Shown here piece by piece: positions 39,121 through 50,187 of a stretch of DNA of 64,000 nt. Made by a program: the position numbers and the translations under genes. The stretch is from Osedax fenrisi. Lineage: Eukaryota; Annelida; Polychaeta; Sabellida; Siboglinidae. Numbering within the stretch: the first letter of the stretch is position 1; the number at the start of each line of letters is the position of its first letter. The notes below the pieces were generated by a model that was not told where the DNA came from, did not search any database, and saw only the letters and a list, made by a program, of their open reading frames with translations. The DNA lies in the NCBI GenBank assembly GCA_964019155.1, contig OZ025243.1:23860944-23924943 (forward strand), read 5' to 3'.

Positions 39121-40191
39121 TTCCGGGGATTAGGTGTATTTAATAATATATCATCTAATGTATATCTAGGCATTTTTCCGGGTGGGGTATGTGGTTCTAA
39201 TTAAAGGAAATCGAATACGATGGCTGTCTATTTTTAGATTGATAGATAACAGTATATAATAATAAACACGCACGCGCACACGATCTCTAATTGTAAACAG
39301 TGAAAAAGTTACACGAATTTATATAATAAATCCAATTCTCTATATTACTATTTAAGCAATCCCGTGTGTGTATAATTAAACCAATAAAAAATAAATGATA
39401 TAATAAGATAATGTATATATATATATATATATATATAGTTGCATCGTCTAAATAAAAATATATAATAATAATGAACTATAATAAATGTGTATATTATTTA
39501 GTGGTTATATAATAATTTAAATAATTATATCCGCTATGCAATACAAATTATGTGTAGATAATAGATTGTTCTCGTCATGTATATCGAGTTGATAATACTC
39601 GTATATAAATATCATATTACGTAATAACTACTGTGTTACGTAACAATATAGAGTACACGTAATACATGCCTAACATTGCGTCATACCCCTTTTACAGCTT
39701 CGTTTAAGAGAACTCGAAGATGCTCTGGAAGGAGAAAGAGACTGCCGTATCAGGGTTAGTCGTACTACCCATATGGGTATTACATGCCAGCACCTATTAT
39801 CGACCCCCCCCCCCATCCGTATTTAATGCGGTCTGCATCGAGATAATAGATTATCAATTCCTAATATATCAGCTATAGCTATTCATAGCAAATATATTAT
39901 TAAATTCATAAACAAAATATCCATAAATATGTATATATATATATATATACATATGTATAGCCCTAAATGTGTATTTGATTACGTAATGCCTAGAGTTATT
40001 CGTATACACAATCTGGGGGTTTATCTTTCAGAACGATATAGCCGTACGCCGTACGTGTTTGCGTGCGTCGCTGACCTAGCAACCAGCGCCCTCTATTGTA
40101 CGATGATGGAGTAGGGGAGACGGGGAATTATTACGTAATCAAAGTTATCTCATCTCTATCTACGATAACATCAACCATAACACTATTTATA

Positions 40192-40238
<47 letters not shown>

Positions 40239-40557
40239 GTTATATAACATACTTTATATTTATTAGCATACTTATATTCATCGAGCTGTATTGACTTGTG
40301 TATTAATGAATACTTAATTTGTATTGGGAAATATATATAATCATAACGAATAATTATATAGAAGATATTTAGAATTATAAAATAGATAAAAAACGTTTAT
40401 TCAAATAATCTAATTAAATTAACAAATTTATGATAAAAAGTTTAAAATCGGTCATTACAATAATCGCGAGAATTATGAAAGTATTTTAGAAATGGATATA
40501 TAAATGTATATATATATTTAGTGTAGTGGTTTTCATTAATAACATGGTATATAGTAT

Positions 40558-40649
<92 letters not shown>

Positions 40650-42180
40650 TAGGTAATAATAGATATATACAACACACAATCTATTTGAACAATGCACACT
40701 AGAACATATGTTCTCCTCAGAGGTATGCGGTACATAACTAGACATTGATAACTACTTCGTACTAGAATATACACGAATGTGTGTACGTAGGCACGTATGT
40801 TCATGCGAATATGCGGCGTACAATGTACGATGTACAATGTACAATGTACATTGTACGTGTATATGTGCATGTATATTTAATTATTTGTATACGTGTATAT
40901 TTTCGTTTAAATATAGACGCTGAATCATCGAGTAAGATAAAACTAGTGTTCGTATGTTCCAGCATTGATTCCAACACCTATTAATGTACTATACAAAAGT
41001 ATGTTTGCATAATAACGCGTGTGATGTGTAATACTTGACTAGTTAAACGATAACAAGAAAATACATATCTAATTGCTCTATTTTTCTAATATATATTTAT
41101 TTTATTAGATTGTTTTTCATACAATATGCAATTATATACAATATATAGTATAGAAAACAAAATAAGTATTTTTAAATATGCCTCCCACTTTCCAATCCTT
41201 AAAAACTCACTCCGTATACTATACGTACGACGTGCGTGTGCATTAGATGACGCAATACATGACGTAACACGCGTGACGTAACACGTTCTCTCTATATCTC
41301 TCGCCAGGTGGAGAAGGAATTACACGAATATCACATCACTATCGAGACTTCCAACGAACGACTCGAATTCGCCGAGGCTCAAGCTTCCCAACAGGTTACG
41401 TAATAAGCCCGCACGCACGCACGCGCGCGCGCTCTATTACGTGACTGGTACTTCGAGAGGCGGGCGTCGCGCTATTAAGGTCGCGAAAACCAAACGAAAA
41501 CCACAAAAAATCGCGGTTCCACCGGATATCATTTTATAGAAAATAGTGCCGGCGAAATTCGCGCGCGCTCGCCACCCCCTCGTAGATGTAGTACTACCCC
41601 ACCCCACCCCGGCCACCCCGCAGAGCGAGTTGGCCCGTCGTCGTGAAGCCGAAGCCTTGAAGTTCAAGAAAGAACTAGAACTTCTGATGGTTCAGAGCGA
41701 ATCCAACGAGGCCAGCCTCCGTAAGAGGAACCAAGATGCCATCAACGAACTCAACGACCAATTAGAGATGCTCACCCGCTCCAAATCTAAGTCAGTGATT
41801 CACAGAAACGTACACGAGTGTTATTAATATTATGCGAGGAATGTTTACGTAATGTAATGATTAATTAAATGAATTAAGGATAGCTATTCTTAAATAGAAA
41901 TTATATATACACATTTATAATATAAATATAAATGTTATATATATATATATATATATCCATACATAAACTAATTACATTTATAAGTTTAAGTAGTACATCA
42001 CAGTTCACTAGGCGTGTTAATGCAACAAGTTATGTGGTCACGTGAGAATATAATCCGTACTATATTGACCTATTGACCTTTAGGTCCGAGAAAGACCGAC
42101 AGCACCTTATCCTCGAGATCGACTCCATCTCTACCCAACTGGACTCTTCCCTTAAAGCTAGAGTTAGTACACCGTATACG

Positions 42181-42220
<40 letters not shown>

Positions 42221-44202
42221 TTCGTACGTGTATATTACCTATAATATAGGTTTCCTATAGTATTGTTATGCGTTGCGCAATATATTTAATAGCATATATG
42301 TCAGTATAGTTGGTATGATATAGTTAGTACTATGTGATTGGTTTAGTTTTAGTTTAGTTATTTATATGCGTGTATAGTAAATTTATATAATAATATACTA
42401 TATTATATCCTAAGTGTACTATAATATACTATTAATATACTATTAATATAGTATATGTATATACCATAGTAGAGTCTAATTATATATGTAACTATACGAT
42501 TAGCCTATAGATAAATCATTAACTCTTTGCCGTAACTAACGAGTACGTATTGTTGTTGGTGTATGTTCTTTAGAATATCTATACTCGTGTACTTGCGAAG
42601 ATTATTGATCAGCTGACTTCATCTAGAGATGACGTCAGGCGTGTGATAACAATGTGACGTAACTTAACACCGTTATAACTATGACGCAATGACGCGCAGG
42701 CCCACGCCGAAAGTAAAGCCGATTCCCTGGACGACCAAGTTCGCAAGTTGAAGCCCACAGTGGAAACTCTGAACCAACAGAACATCGAACTCGGTTCCAC
42801 CAAGGCCAGACTCACTCAGGAGAACTTCGATCTCCAGGTTTCTTATTAATTAATCTATTTATAGGAACGTACCTACGCGTGTAATTAAATATAGCGACCT
42901 AATACGATGTAATCATAAATGTTCGAAATAGATTCTTAATATTTAATTATCTAATTATTCATATATAGTATACTATATATAGTATTGAATATTACATTGA
43001 AAATAGTCGAGTTACCATATATGGTACAATAGTAGTAGACGATGTTATTCTAATTATAATTCCGGTTGAACTTATCATACAGCGTACAATCCAAGACTTG
43101 GAAAGCGCCGGAGGTGCTTTGGCCAAGGCTAAATCTATGCTCCAAGCCTTATTGGACGATGCCAAGACCAAGCTCGAAGAAGAGAGCCGTGTTAGTTGCG
43201 ACAGCGTATAACCTACTTTATTATCGTCTTAGTTAGGCTATACTATAATAAGCACTGTATTAATAGCGCGGATCTGAAACTAAGGAATATAGCTAACCAG
43301 TTCAATAATTAGAGTTTAGAATCGATCATTAAAATAGTTATTAAACGTTAATTAATATTAAAATTAACCTTAAGTTGATTATAAATATACAGTTTTACTG
43401 AAACCCTATCGCTAACACGAGCCTACCACCCAATACAGGAACGTAACACTCTGTACATCACTCTGACTTCCGTTCAACAAGATCTTGAAGGTATGAGCCA
43501 ACGCCTCGAGGAAGAGGTCGAGGCCTCCTCCAACCTACGCGGACAACTCGGACGTGTCCAGGTAACGCCCCCCGCCACGCCCCCACCTGTCAATAACTCT
43601 TAATAATAGCGTTCACTGTGTTCACATAGTAGTACATCTCTATGCTTTCTCGTAGACTTATATCACCCTGTATTTATTTATCTATCTATAACTCACAAAT
43701 TAATTCATATATATATTATTATTATTCGGATAGAATTGTCTATCAATAATTATAACATTGTATTATATTCTATTACATAATTGATGTTCTTTACTATAAT
43801 ATATTGTTAATATCAATATTTGTATAATTGTTAATCATTAATCCCGCTCATGAGCGGGTTCACCCGTGGTTCAATCTAATAATACTTCAATAATTCCGAA
43901 TATAAATACATCTTATTTTACTACTACTAACATCGTTAACATGTTAACCCTTCTTAACCCTTGACCCAGGTTGAACTCACATCTCTCCGCAGCAAGTACG
44001 ACAAGGAAATGCTTGCCAGAGCTGAAGAAATCGATGACCTCAAGTTAGTATAATACTATATAGAGTATACTATTATACTATAGTATTACAGTAATCGGTG
44101 GGTCTCTCGTAATGGATATAAAAAAAATGCATACTACGTAAAATAATTACAATTAGTTGTATAAAATACCTTATAATTACACATAGTTAATACATAATAA
44201 CA

Positions 44203-44280
<78 letters not shown>

Positions 44281-44557
44281 ATATACGTACGATACATTAC
44301 GTAATATAACACAACGTTACCTAACGAATAGACGCCGAATGAACGCCCGTATCCAAGAACTCGAGAATGCCCTAGAACAACAGAGATCACGTGCCACTAA
44401 ACTCGAGAAGGAGAAGAACCGTCTCGTAGTCGAAATCCGTGAAATCACCACCGACCTTGAGAACGTTAGTTCTCAATGATAGTAGAAGTTATCAATGATA
44501 GTAGAAGTTATGGTGGTATGTGTATTAATACGGTGTTTGTGTGTGTGTGATAGTATA

Positions 44558-44608
<51 letters not shown>

Positions 44609-44694
44609 TTATATATACTATAGTATCAATTATTATTAATAACTCAAAATAGTCAAATACCATAATAATACATTCTTTTTGTATATATTTCATA

Positions 44695-44729
<35 letters not shown>

Positions 44730-47700
44730 GAAATAACCAATGAGTAAATATCTACATAGTTATATATAGTAGTACCTAATAAATAACAGCGCGATATTGT
44801 CTAACATTCCCTACGCTCACGTGACAGGCTAACGTAAACAACGCCGAGCTGCTCCGTCGTCTGAAGGCGACCGAAGCCGCCAACCAGGACTTGACCAGAC
44901 GTTGCGACGAACTCGCCATGGCCAACACCTCTCTGGCCTCGGACAACCAACGCCTTTCCGGCGAAGGATCTCGCCTCAAGGGTCTGGTTCTCGAGTTGGA
45001 AAGCAGGTGCGAAGTTCTCTCCCGCGATAACTCCAACCTCAAGAGTTAGTACGATCACGTGGTACGATCACGTGGTATAGGCACGTGGTATAGTCACGCG
45101 GTATGTCACGTGTGTGAAGTACATGCGTAGTCTTAATATATTGTATACCCATTTTATATATATGCATATATATAAAATGGGTATGCACATGTGCATATAT
45201 GAATATATGCTCGATATAATGATGAATTTACTCGATATTCATATCGGAAATCTAGTTTAAATATCTTTAAATCAGGATGCCATAGTAAATATACTATTAA
45301 GTTGAAAATATATTTCTATATATAATTAATTGTATATATTATCTGAGTTATAAACAACATCGTAACTACGATACTTCGTGTATTTACTTAACCTTGTACT
45401 TACTTAACCTCTTACCCCGCGCGTTAATTTAACCACGCCTACCGATACACCCGATAATACAACGCACGCACACGCGCGCTCAGACGCCCTCCACGAAGCC
45501 GATAGCAACAACAAAGACTTGTCCCGTCAAGTAGGAGACCTCACCTCCATCCGCGTCCAGTTGGAAGCTGACAGAGACAGTCTCGCTAACGAGCTGGCTG
45601 ATTGCCGTGACGCTCTCAAGGTTAAAGTTCACTCCAGTTTATACCCCTGTAATTGTAATTGTAATAGTTTATTTAACTATATGAAATATATTAAAAAGTG
45701 TAAACGTACTACTGTAATCTTGGTCAATATTATTAATATGGTAACCTGCGTATCTATAGTATGCAATAGATGAGGATCGTAAATACAAATTGTATGTTGT
45801 GCATAATAAGTTTACATTGGAACTACGTATATATGTTAATATAGTATAGTCCTTTATGGTATATACTATAGTCCTCGATTAAAGTCCTATACGATTTTAA
45901 AACTATAAATATATTCATCTTTTTCTAACGATAATAATTTAATTTTGATTTATAATTCGAGATAAGTTTTTCATTCATAAATTATAAATCATAATACATG
46001 TTGATGAAAATGAAATTGAATATATATTATATACATTGTATTAAAGTATTATATTTATTAGTATATATATATATATATATATGTCATAACAAAGTGCAAT
46101 GTACCTAAGTTATACGTGTGTTGCTCTGACAGGATGCCCAAAGCCGCCTCGAAGCCGCCATGTCTGCCCATGCCCAACTCAAGTCCGACATGGAATCTCG
46201 TCTTCGCGAACGTGACAACGAAATCGAAAACTTACGGTATGTCAACATCCGCTGTGTTACGTAATACTAGGTATTACGCGACTCTATGAATCACACTTAA
46301 TATGATGAATCATAGTAGAATAGGTTTATATTTTAATTAAATAGCTCTACTATAATATATATTAGATCATTTTTATTATACGATTAATATATCTTAAACA
46401 TTGAATATTATCTATATAAACAAAAGTATATTCACTATATATACAGATAAGTATATAACATTCATTATCTATTTTATACACGCGACCCCCCCCCCCCATC
46501 CGCACTATTAACACCCATCCCTCGCCCTCGTCGCGTCCGATTCGTTATTAACCCCTACACCCCCGCACCCCACCGCCTCCAGTCGTAACCACCAACGCGC
46601 CGTCGACGAGCTCCAGCGTACCATTGACGAGATCGAGACCCGCTACAAGGCCGAACAGTCTCGTCTTCGCAAGAAGTTCTCCGCCGACATCCGCGACTGC
46701 GAGATCAAGATCGAGGAACACATCCGCATCAACATCGAACTCGGAAAACAGAACAAGGGATTTGCTATTCGCGTTAAGGTTATAACCATGTATGATTATA
46801 GGTATGTATAGGTATATATACCTATAGGTACATAGAATATCAAAACCGTATGGTATCAAAGGGGTTTTCTATCATAATACTAAATATAGTAGAGAGTCAC
46901 GTGCTCTCGCTAGGACGATATCGTATTCAGTGTATCGTAACTTACGATTCTTAAGCCTATACCCGATAGTTATATATCAAGATTACTCACTTAATCTGCT
47001 TAGTTAGAATAATTCATTGTGGTTATGTTTAAATAAATTTCTTTTCTCTAATTAGTATAAATGTATATCTAGTTAAAATTTGATGAAAATAATCGCATAA
47101 ATAATCGTTTTCGTTAATTTAACAACATAAATATATATACAAACAATCTATACTCGATAGTTATGTTCTTTCGTATACTATGACCTAGTTACTGATTCTG
47201 TTTACCTTCCCTAACGAGTCCCCTATCTTCCTTCGCTCAGGAATTGGAAACCATCCTCGAAGAAGAACACCGTATCTGTGAAGAAGCTAAACAAGCCGTC
47301 GTCTTATTGGAGAGGAAGCGTATCGCCCTTACCACTGAATTGGATGACGTACGCGCTCTTCTCGAAACTGTTAGTAGCTCTATTACCCGAGATATGTAGG
47401 CCGATATCAATAGTTATGTGTCACCGAACTCATACTTTAAGCATAAAGATGTAAGCATTCAAAATTCATAATTCATAATTAAGCATTCAAAATTATATGC
47501 ATATTTAGCAAATTCTCATAATAAACTACGATTTAAAATATGAATTCACAGAGATCAAATCCATTTTAATGAAACTTACAGTCGATTATAAGATTTAACA
47601 TTTGTTGAACAACTATAACACGACCATATATTACTACTCCTCCACTATACTGTACCACCTTCCTATCTACTATAATACATCCTTCTTTACCATAGAATTC

Positions 47701-48670
47701 CGCCTCTCTGGTTTAACACGCCCCTAGGTACTAAAGTACGCCCCTATTACCTATAACACCCCCCTATACACTCCGAATCACTCCCATTAGGCCGAACGTG
47801 CCCACAAGAATGCCGAAGGTGAACTTTACGAAGCCTCAAGCCGTGTTAACGAATTGACCATCTCCGTAACCACCTTGACCAATGACAAACGTCGTATGGA
47901 AGCTGACATCTCCGCCATGCAATCCGACCTTGATGACGCCATCAACAACAGACGTTCTTCCGATGAACGCGCCGACCGTCTCCAGGTGAGTCACTATTGC
48001 ACAACTGTTGCATAACTTGCATATCTCTTACATACCCATTTCATAACTATTGCATAACTATTGCATAACTATTGCGTAACTATTGCGTAACTATTGCGTA
48101 ACTATTGCGTAACTATTGCATAACTGTTACATAACTATTACATAACTATTGCATAACTATAGATGTAGCTGTAGCTATTCGTTACAGGCCACTACTTATC
48201 TCACAAGTGTATCCCCTAAATGTATTAATAGATTTTAACTTACGTAATAATGATATTCATTATCCATTGACGATTTTAAAATAAGTCGAAATAATATAAT
48301 GAATATATTTATTACGCGTTCGTCAATAATTCGTATTAACGCTCGGCAGCAAACATACTCACTATTACCATGGTTGTATACCTTAACCTCTACCTTATTA
48401 TCGCCCACCGGTATCAGTGCGTAACCTTTAACACCGCGCCTCACAGATGGAATTGAACCGCGTAATGGAAGAACTCCGTCTGGAGTCCGACAACTACCGT
48501 AACTCGGACGGTCTCCGTAAACAACTCGAGATCGAAGTCAGAGAGATCACGGTCCGTTTGGAAGAAGCCGAAGCGTTCGCTCAACGCGAAGGAAAACGTA
48601 TGGTCGCCAAGTTACAGACTCGTGTAAGTACTCCTTAACTCATCTAATATAATCTTAAGGGTATTAACAA

Positions 48671-48717
<47 letters not shown>

Positions 48718-50025
48718 ATAGATTATATAATAATGTATAGATATATAAAAATAAAAATCCACCGATTATTTATCGAAATAGTATCGAGCTAGTCTGAAAT
48801 ATACATTATGTATTTATTTACTAAATAATATTATATTATTTAGACGTGCACAATAGGCATTACCCATGTATTACTTATAGAAATTAAATAAGTAATGTTA
48901 TATTATTTGTTGTTATATACACCCGAATATCTAATATATATATTGAAATACTATTATCGTGATCATATAATTTATTGTAAGTTGTTATATGGTTATTGTA
49001 AACGTGTTACGTCACCCTTACCTATCGTCTGACGCCCTTAGCTCCGTGACCTTGAATCCGAATTCGAAGTAGAACAACGTAGAAGCCGAGACCTCGGAGC
49101 CGTTAACCGCAAGATCGAACGTTGTCTCGCCGAAATCAGAGTGACAGCCGATGAGGACAAACGATGCAGATTCGAATTAACCGTTAGCTATAGCTACACC
49201 ACTATTGTGTGGAGTAAACAGTACTGGCCGGGTAGCTCGACAGTCAAGGCATCGGACTCGTAAGCGGTAGGATGTGGGTTCAAACCCCGTCCGCGCCATT
49301 GTAATTGGTCATAACATAATATTTATAAGTTATCTTATATAATTGTGTATATAAAATAATCGGCTACCATACAAAACATATGCCTTAACATGAGGAAACT
49401 TATAAGATACATCAGATACATTTAGTTATAGTAAAAACTTCATATAAGTTCCTGGATGAGATGAAAGTACTCTGCTAAAATAACAGTAACAAATGATAAA
49501 TCAGAGGTACTGGGGTATTATGTAGTTATACTGGTATATACATTAATCTATATCTTACCTATATATATACAATCTGTTTAATTACCCAGTAAACAATATA
49601 TGTATATGACATAACAAATGTGCACTCTATTCATATATGTAATATCATTTTCGATTTTGTTTTGCATATAATGTATTAGTTTTAGTGTGTCTGCGCCGCT
49701 AGTATTAAACACCATACTATAATATGCCAATTCCCATCCCCTCTAATACTCCCACTCTCCTCGCCCTCTAATACGCCCACGTCCCGCCCCCTCCCAGGAA
49801 CAATGCAACGTTCTCGTGATCCGCGTGAAGACACTGAAGCGTCAACTCATCGAAGCCGAGGAAGTGGTCACCATCACCATGAACAAATACCGCAAGGGTC
49901 AGTCGATGCTCGAGGAAGCCGAACACAGGGCCGACACCGCCGAGAAGAACGCTCTCGCTAGGGGCGCTCAACGTGGTCGTAGCATGTCGTTGACCCGTCA
50001 CGTGGTCCGCGTCGTCAACATGTAA
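34943..50025 (+). CDS. Prm: Paramyosin (complete, 19 coding exons, 880 residues)
   Basis: Encodes paramyosin, a dimeric coiled-coil rod that forms the core of invertebrate thick filaments. Coding exons: 34943-35095, 39698-39754, 41308-41394, 41624-41790, 42084-42162, 42700-42837, 43083-43190, 43439-43561, 43970-44043, 44332-44464, 44828-45044, 45484-45620, 46133-46236, 46583-46778, 47241-47369, 47791-47985, 48447-48623, 49042-49182, 49798-50025. Frame and phase are continuous, giving 880 residues against a usual 860-880. Residues 1 to about 50 form the Ser/Arg-rich non-helical head with YRGMSPTTSSRLE, close to the YRGVSPST head of flatworm paramyosin. The rod (about 52-860) is heptad-repeat coiled coil with family hallmarks such as VNELTISVTTLTNDKRRME and GLRKQLEIEVREITVRLEEA. 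The tail contains RGRSMSLTRHVVRVV, with likely phosphorylatable serines. The myosin rod protein catchin is excluded by the head, by paramyosin-specific motifs throughout and by length. Thirteen of the 18 donors begin GTT. The start at 34943 has A at -3 and is the first ATG downstream of promoter 2. Confidence 0.95.
36781..36951. mobile_element. 171-bp hairpin MITE
   Basis: TTAGGATGGAGTGACTTTTG at the left is matched, inverted, by CAAAAGTCACTCCATTCTAA at the right. The arms are about 65 bp with only a few mismatches and include ATGTCTCGCGTTA. The flanks are TA-rich, consistent with a Tc1/mariner-type TA insertion. There is no coding sequence; it would fold into a near-perfect hairpin in the pre-mRNA. 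Confidence 0.85.
38079..38175 (+). repeat. SINE-like family 2, copy 2
   Basis: AAGATATCTCGATATGTTCAG, then ATCTAACTGGGTCCTCTCTCG, TTTGTTACGAGGAACCAATC and TGATTATTAAATATTATTA match the order of 16325-16228 on the minus strand. It lies in paramyosin intron 1, same strand as the gene. Confidence 0.55.
38749..38756. promoter_or_regulatory. CRE-like palindrome TGACGTCA
   Basis: Exact CREB/AP-1 family palindrome in a GC-richer part of intron 1, followed by CCTAGG. A second copy lies in intron 5 (42630-42637). Function is not shown by sequence alone. Confidence 0.35.
39698..39754 (+). CDS. Prm: Paramyosin exon 2
   Basis: Nineteen codons, LRLRELEDALEGERDCRIR, between acceptor TTTTACAG and donor AGG|GTTAGT, phase 0 to 0. 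It aligns to the start of the coiled coil. Confidence 0.9.
40561..40646. repeat. (TA)n microsatellite in intron 2
   Basis: About 43 TA units, among the longest in the window. It generates long Ile/Tyr frames on the minus strand that are not genes. Confidence 0.95.
41308..41394 (+). CDS. Prm: Paramyosin exon 3
   Basis: Twenty-nine codons (VEKELHEYHITIET... to ...AQASQQ), acceptor TCGCCAG, donor CAG|GTTACG, phase 0 to 0. Confidence 0.9.
41624..41790 (+). CDS. Prm: Paramyosin exon 4
   Basis: SELARRREAEALKFKKEL onward, acceptor CCCCGCAG, donor TCTAA|GTCAGT, phase 0 to 2. The split codon (AA+G) restores Lys before SEKDRQHL of exon 5. Confidence 0.92.
42084..42162 (+). CDS. Prm: Paramyosin exon 5
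   Basis: SEKDRQHLILEIDSISTQL onward, acceptor CCTTTAG, donor AGA|GTTAGT, phase 2 to 0. Confidence 0.92.
42700..42837 (+). CDS. Prm: Paramyosin exon 6
   Basis: Forty-six codons from AHAESKADSLDDQV to QENFDLQ, acceptor GACGCGCAG, donor CAG|GTTTCT (a weak donor), phase 0 to 0. Matches the KASAESKLEGLDSQL region of flatworm paramyosin. Confidence 0.93.
43083..43190 (+). CDS. Prm: Paramyosin exon 7
   Basis: Thirty-six codons from RTIQDLESAGG to LEEESR, acceptor CATACAG, donor CGT|GTTAGT, phase 0 to 0. Confidence 0.93.
43439..43561 (+). CDS. Prm: Paramyosin exon 8
   Basis: Forty-one codons from ERNTLYITLTSVQQDL to LGRVQ, acceptor CAATACAG, donor CAG|GTAACG, phase 0 to 0. Confidence 0.93.
43970..44043 (+). 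CDS. Prm: Paramyosin exon 9
   Basis: VELTSLRSKYDKEMLARAEE onward, acceptor TTGACCCAG, donor CTCAA|GTTAGT, phase 0 to 2; AA joins A of exon 10 to give Lys. Confidence 0.92.
44332..44464 (+). CDS. Prm: Paramyosin exon 10
   Basis: RRMNARIQELENALEQQRSR onward to TTDLEN, acceptor ACGAATAG, donor AAC|GTTAGT, phase 2 to 0. Matches the KRKLTVRITELED block of the family. Confidence 0.93.
44828..45044 (+). CDS. Prm: Paramyosin exon 11
   Basis: Seventy-two codons plus one base, ANVNNAELLRRLKATEAA to SNLK, acceptor CGTGACAG, donor AAGA|GTTAGT, phase 0 to 1. It is the largest internal exon. A GCAGGTGCG inside it (near 45004) resembles a donor, but using it would disrupt the frame. Confidence 0.92.
45051..45112. 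repeat. CACGTG tandem cluster in intron 11
   Basis: Four or five short units of the form TACGATCACGTGG or TATAGGCACGTGG directly after the donor; one is mutated to CACGCG. Each intact unit carries the E-box palindrome CACGTG, the same core as in the 32-bp satellite. Confidence 0.7.
45145..45184. repeat. Perfect 40-bp palindrome in intron 11
   Basis: ATACCCATTTTATATATATG is followed immediately by its exact reverse complement, with no spacer. It can form a cruciform or an RNA hairpin. Confidence 0.9.
45484..45620 (+). CDS. Prm: Paramyosin exon 12
   Basis: NALHEADSNNKDLSRQVGDL onward to CRDALK, acceptor CGCTCAG, donor AAG|GTTAAA, phase 1 to 0. Confidence 0.93.
46133..46236 (+). CDS. Prm: Paramyosin exon 13
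   Basis: DAQSRLEAAMSAHAQLKSDM onward to NEIENL, acceptor CTGACAG, donor CG|GTATGT, phase 0 to 2. Confidence 0.93.
46583..46778 (+). CDS. Prm: Paramyosin exon 14
   Basis: RNHQRAVDELQRTIDEIETR onward to GFAIRVK, acceptor GCCTCCAG, donor AAG|GTTATA, phase 2 to 0. Confidence 0.94.
47241..47369 (+). CDS. Prm: Paramyosin exon 15
   Basis: Forty-three codons, ELETILEEEHRICEEAKQAV to RALLET, acceptor CGCTCAG, donor ACT|GTTAGT, phase 0 to 0. Contains the family motif LERKRIALTTELDDVRA. Confidence 0.94.
47791..47985 (+). CDS. Prm: Paramyosin exon 16
   Basis: Sixty-five codons with RVNELTISVTTLTNDKRRME and DERADRLQ, one of the most conserved stretches of paramyosin. Acceptor CCCATTAG, donor CAG|GTGAGT, phase 0 to 0. 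Confidence 0.96.
48021..48165. repeat. 12-bp minisatellite in intron 16
   Basis: About ten tandem units of TAACTATTGCGT or TAACTATTGCAT, with decayed units at both ends. The variable base is again a CpG to CpA change. Confidence 0.9.
48447..48623 (+). CDS. Prm: Paramyosin exon 17
   Basis: Fifty-nine codons containing GLRKQLEIEVREITVRLEEA and EGKRMVAKLQTR, acceptor CCTCACAG, donor CGT|GTAAGT, phase 0 to 0. Confidence 0.96.
49042..49182 (+). CDS. Prm: Paramyosin exon 18
   Basis: Forty-seven codons, LRDLESEFEVEQRRSRDLGA to KRCRFELT, acceptor GCCCTTAG, donor ACC|GTTAGC, phase 0 to 0. More diverged from the family than its neighbours. Confidence 0.9.
49225..49490 (+). repeat. tRNA-derived SINE family 1, copy 2
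   Basis: Lies in paramyosin intron 18, same strand as the gene. The head has an A-box-like TAGCTCGACAGT (49233-49244), an anticodon-loop-like CTCGTAA (as in tRNA-Thr-CGT) and a B-box GGTTCAAACC (49277-49286). The body has CTTATATAATTGTGTATA and GCCTTAACATGAGGAAAC. The tail has TTCCTGGATGAGATGAAAGT and ends in TAACAGTAAC. Arms of the tRNA fold are mismatched, so it is a SINE, not a tRNA gene. Confidence 0.8.
49798..50025 (+). CDS. Prm: Paramyosin exon 19 (last coding exon)
   Basis: Seventy-five codons and the stop TAA at 50023-50025. Includes KTLKRQLIEAEEVVTITMNK, YRKGQSMLEEAEHRAD and the tail RGRSMSLTRHVVRVVNM. Acceptor CCTCCCAG. The conserved YRKxQxxxEEAEHRAD and RSMS tail fix this as the genuine C-terminus. 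Confidence 0.95.
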   Translation, partial: EQCNVLVIRVKTLKRQLIEAEEVVTITMNKYRKGQSMLEEAEHRADTAEKNALARGAQRGRSMSLTRHVVRVVNM

Positions 50026-50187
50026 ACACATAGTTGGTTAGTACGCCAGTTAATCGAACGATAAATATTCAAACCAATAACACAGACTATTTTAAGTAAT
50101 GAGTAGTGCATATTCGTCGATTGATAAGCGTTTAAAGTTTTAATAGTGATCGGTTTATTTAATGTGTAATTATTTTATTTCCGCTTG

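Larger units (their letters stand above)
35096..39697 (+). other. Paramyosin intron 1
   Basis: At 4.6 kb it is the longest intron of the promoter 2 transcript. It holds a 171-bp hairpin MITE (36781-36951), SINE-like family 2 copy 2 (38079-38175), a CRE-like TGACGTCA (38749-38756), and CACGTG and TTACGTAA sites. A GC-richer patch at 38.6-39.05 kb could be an intronic enhancer. Confidence 0.75.

Noticed and set aside
40442..40870. 142-codon minus-strand open frame, and other Ile/Tyr-rich frames (6621-6812, 32579-32848, 44187-44390, 57822-58010)
   Set aside because: They are read through (TA)n microsatellites; no conserved domain or splice structure.
41437..41667. Minus-strand frames over paramyosin exons (also 42609-42815, 44776-45058, 46548-46859, 49768-50031, 50408-50689)
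   Set aside because: They are antisense shadows of GC-rich exons, with no homology or promoter of their own.
49225..49300. Genuine tRNA gene
   Set aside because: A and B boxes are present but acceptor and anticodon arms are mismatched, and it is joined to a body and tail shared with two other loci, so it is a SINE head.
34943..50025. Myosin heavy chain rod or catchin/myorod instead of paramyosin
   Set aside because: The SPTTSSRLE head, family-specific motifs in exons 16-17, the RSMS tail and the 880-residue total all fit paramyosin; no myosin motor exons precede it.
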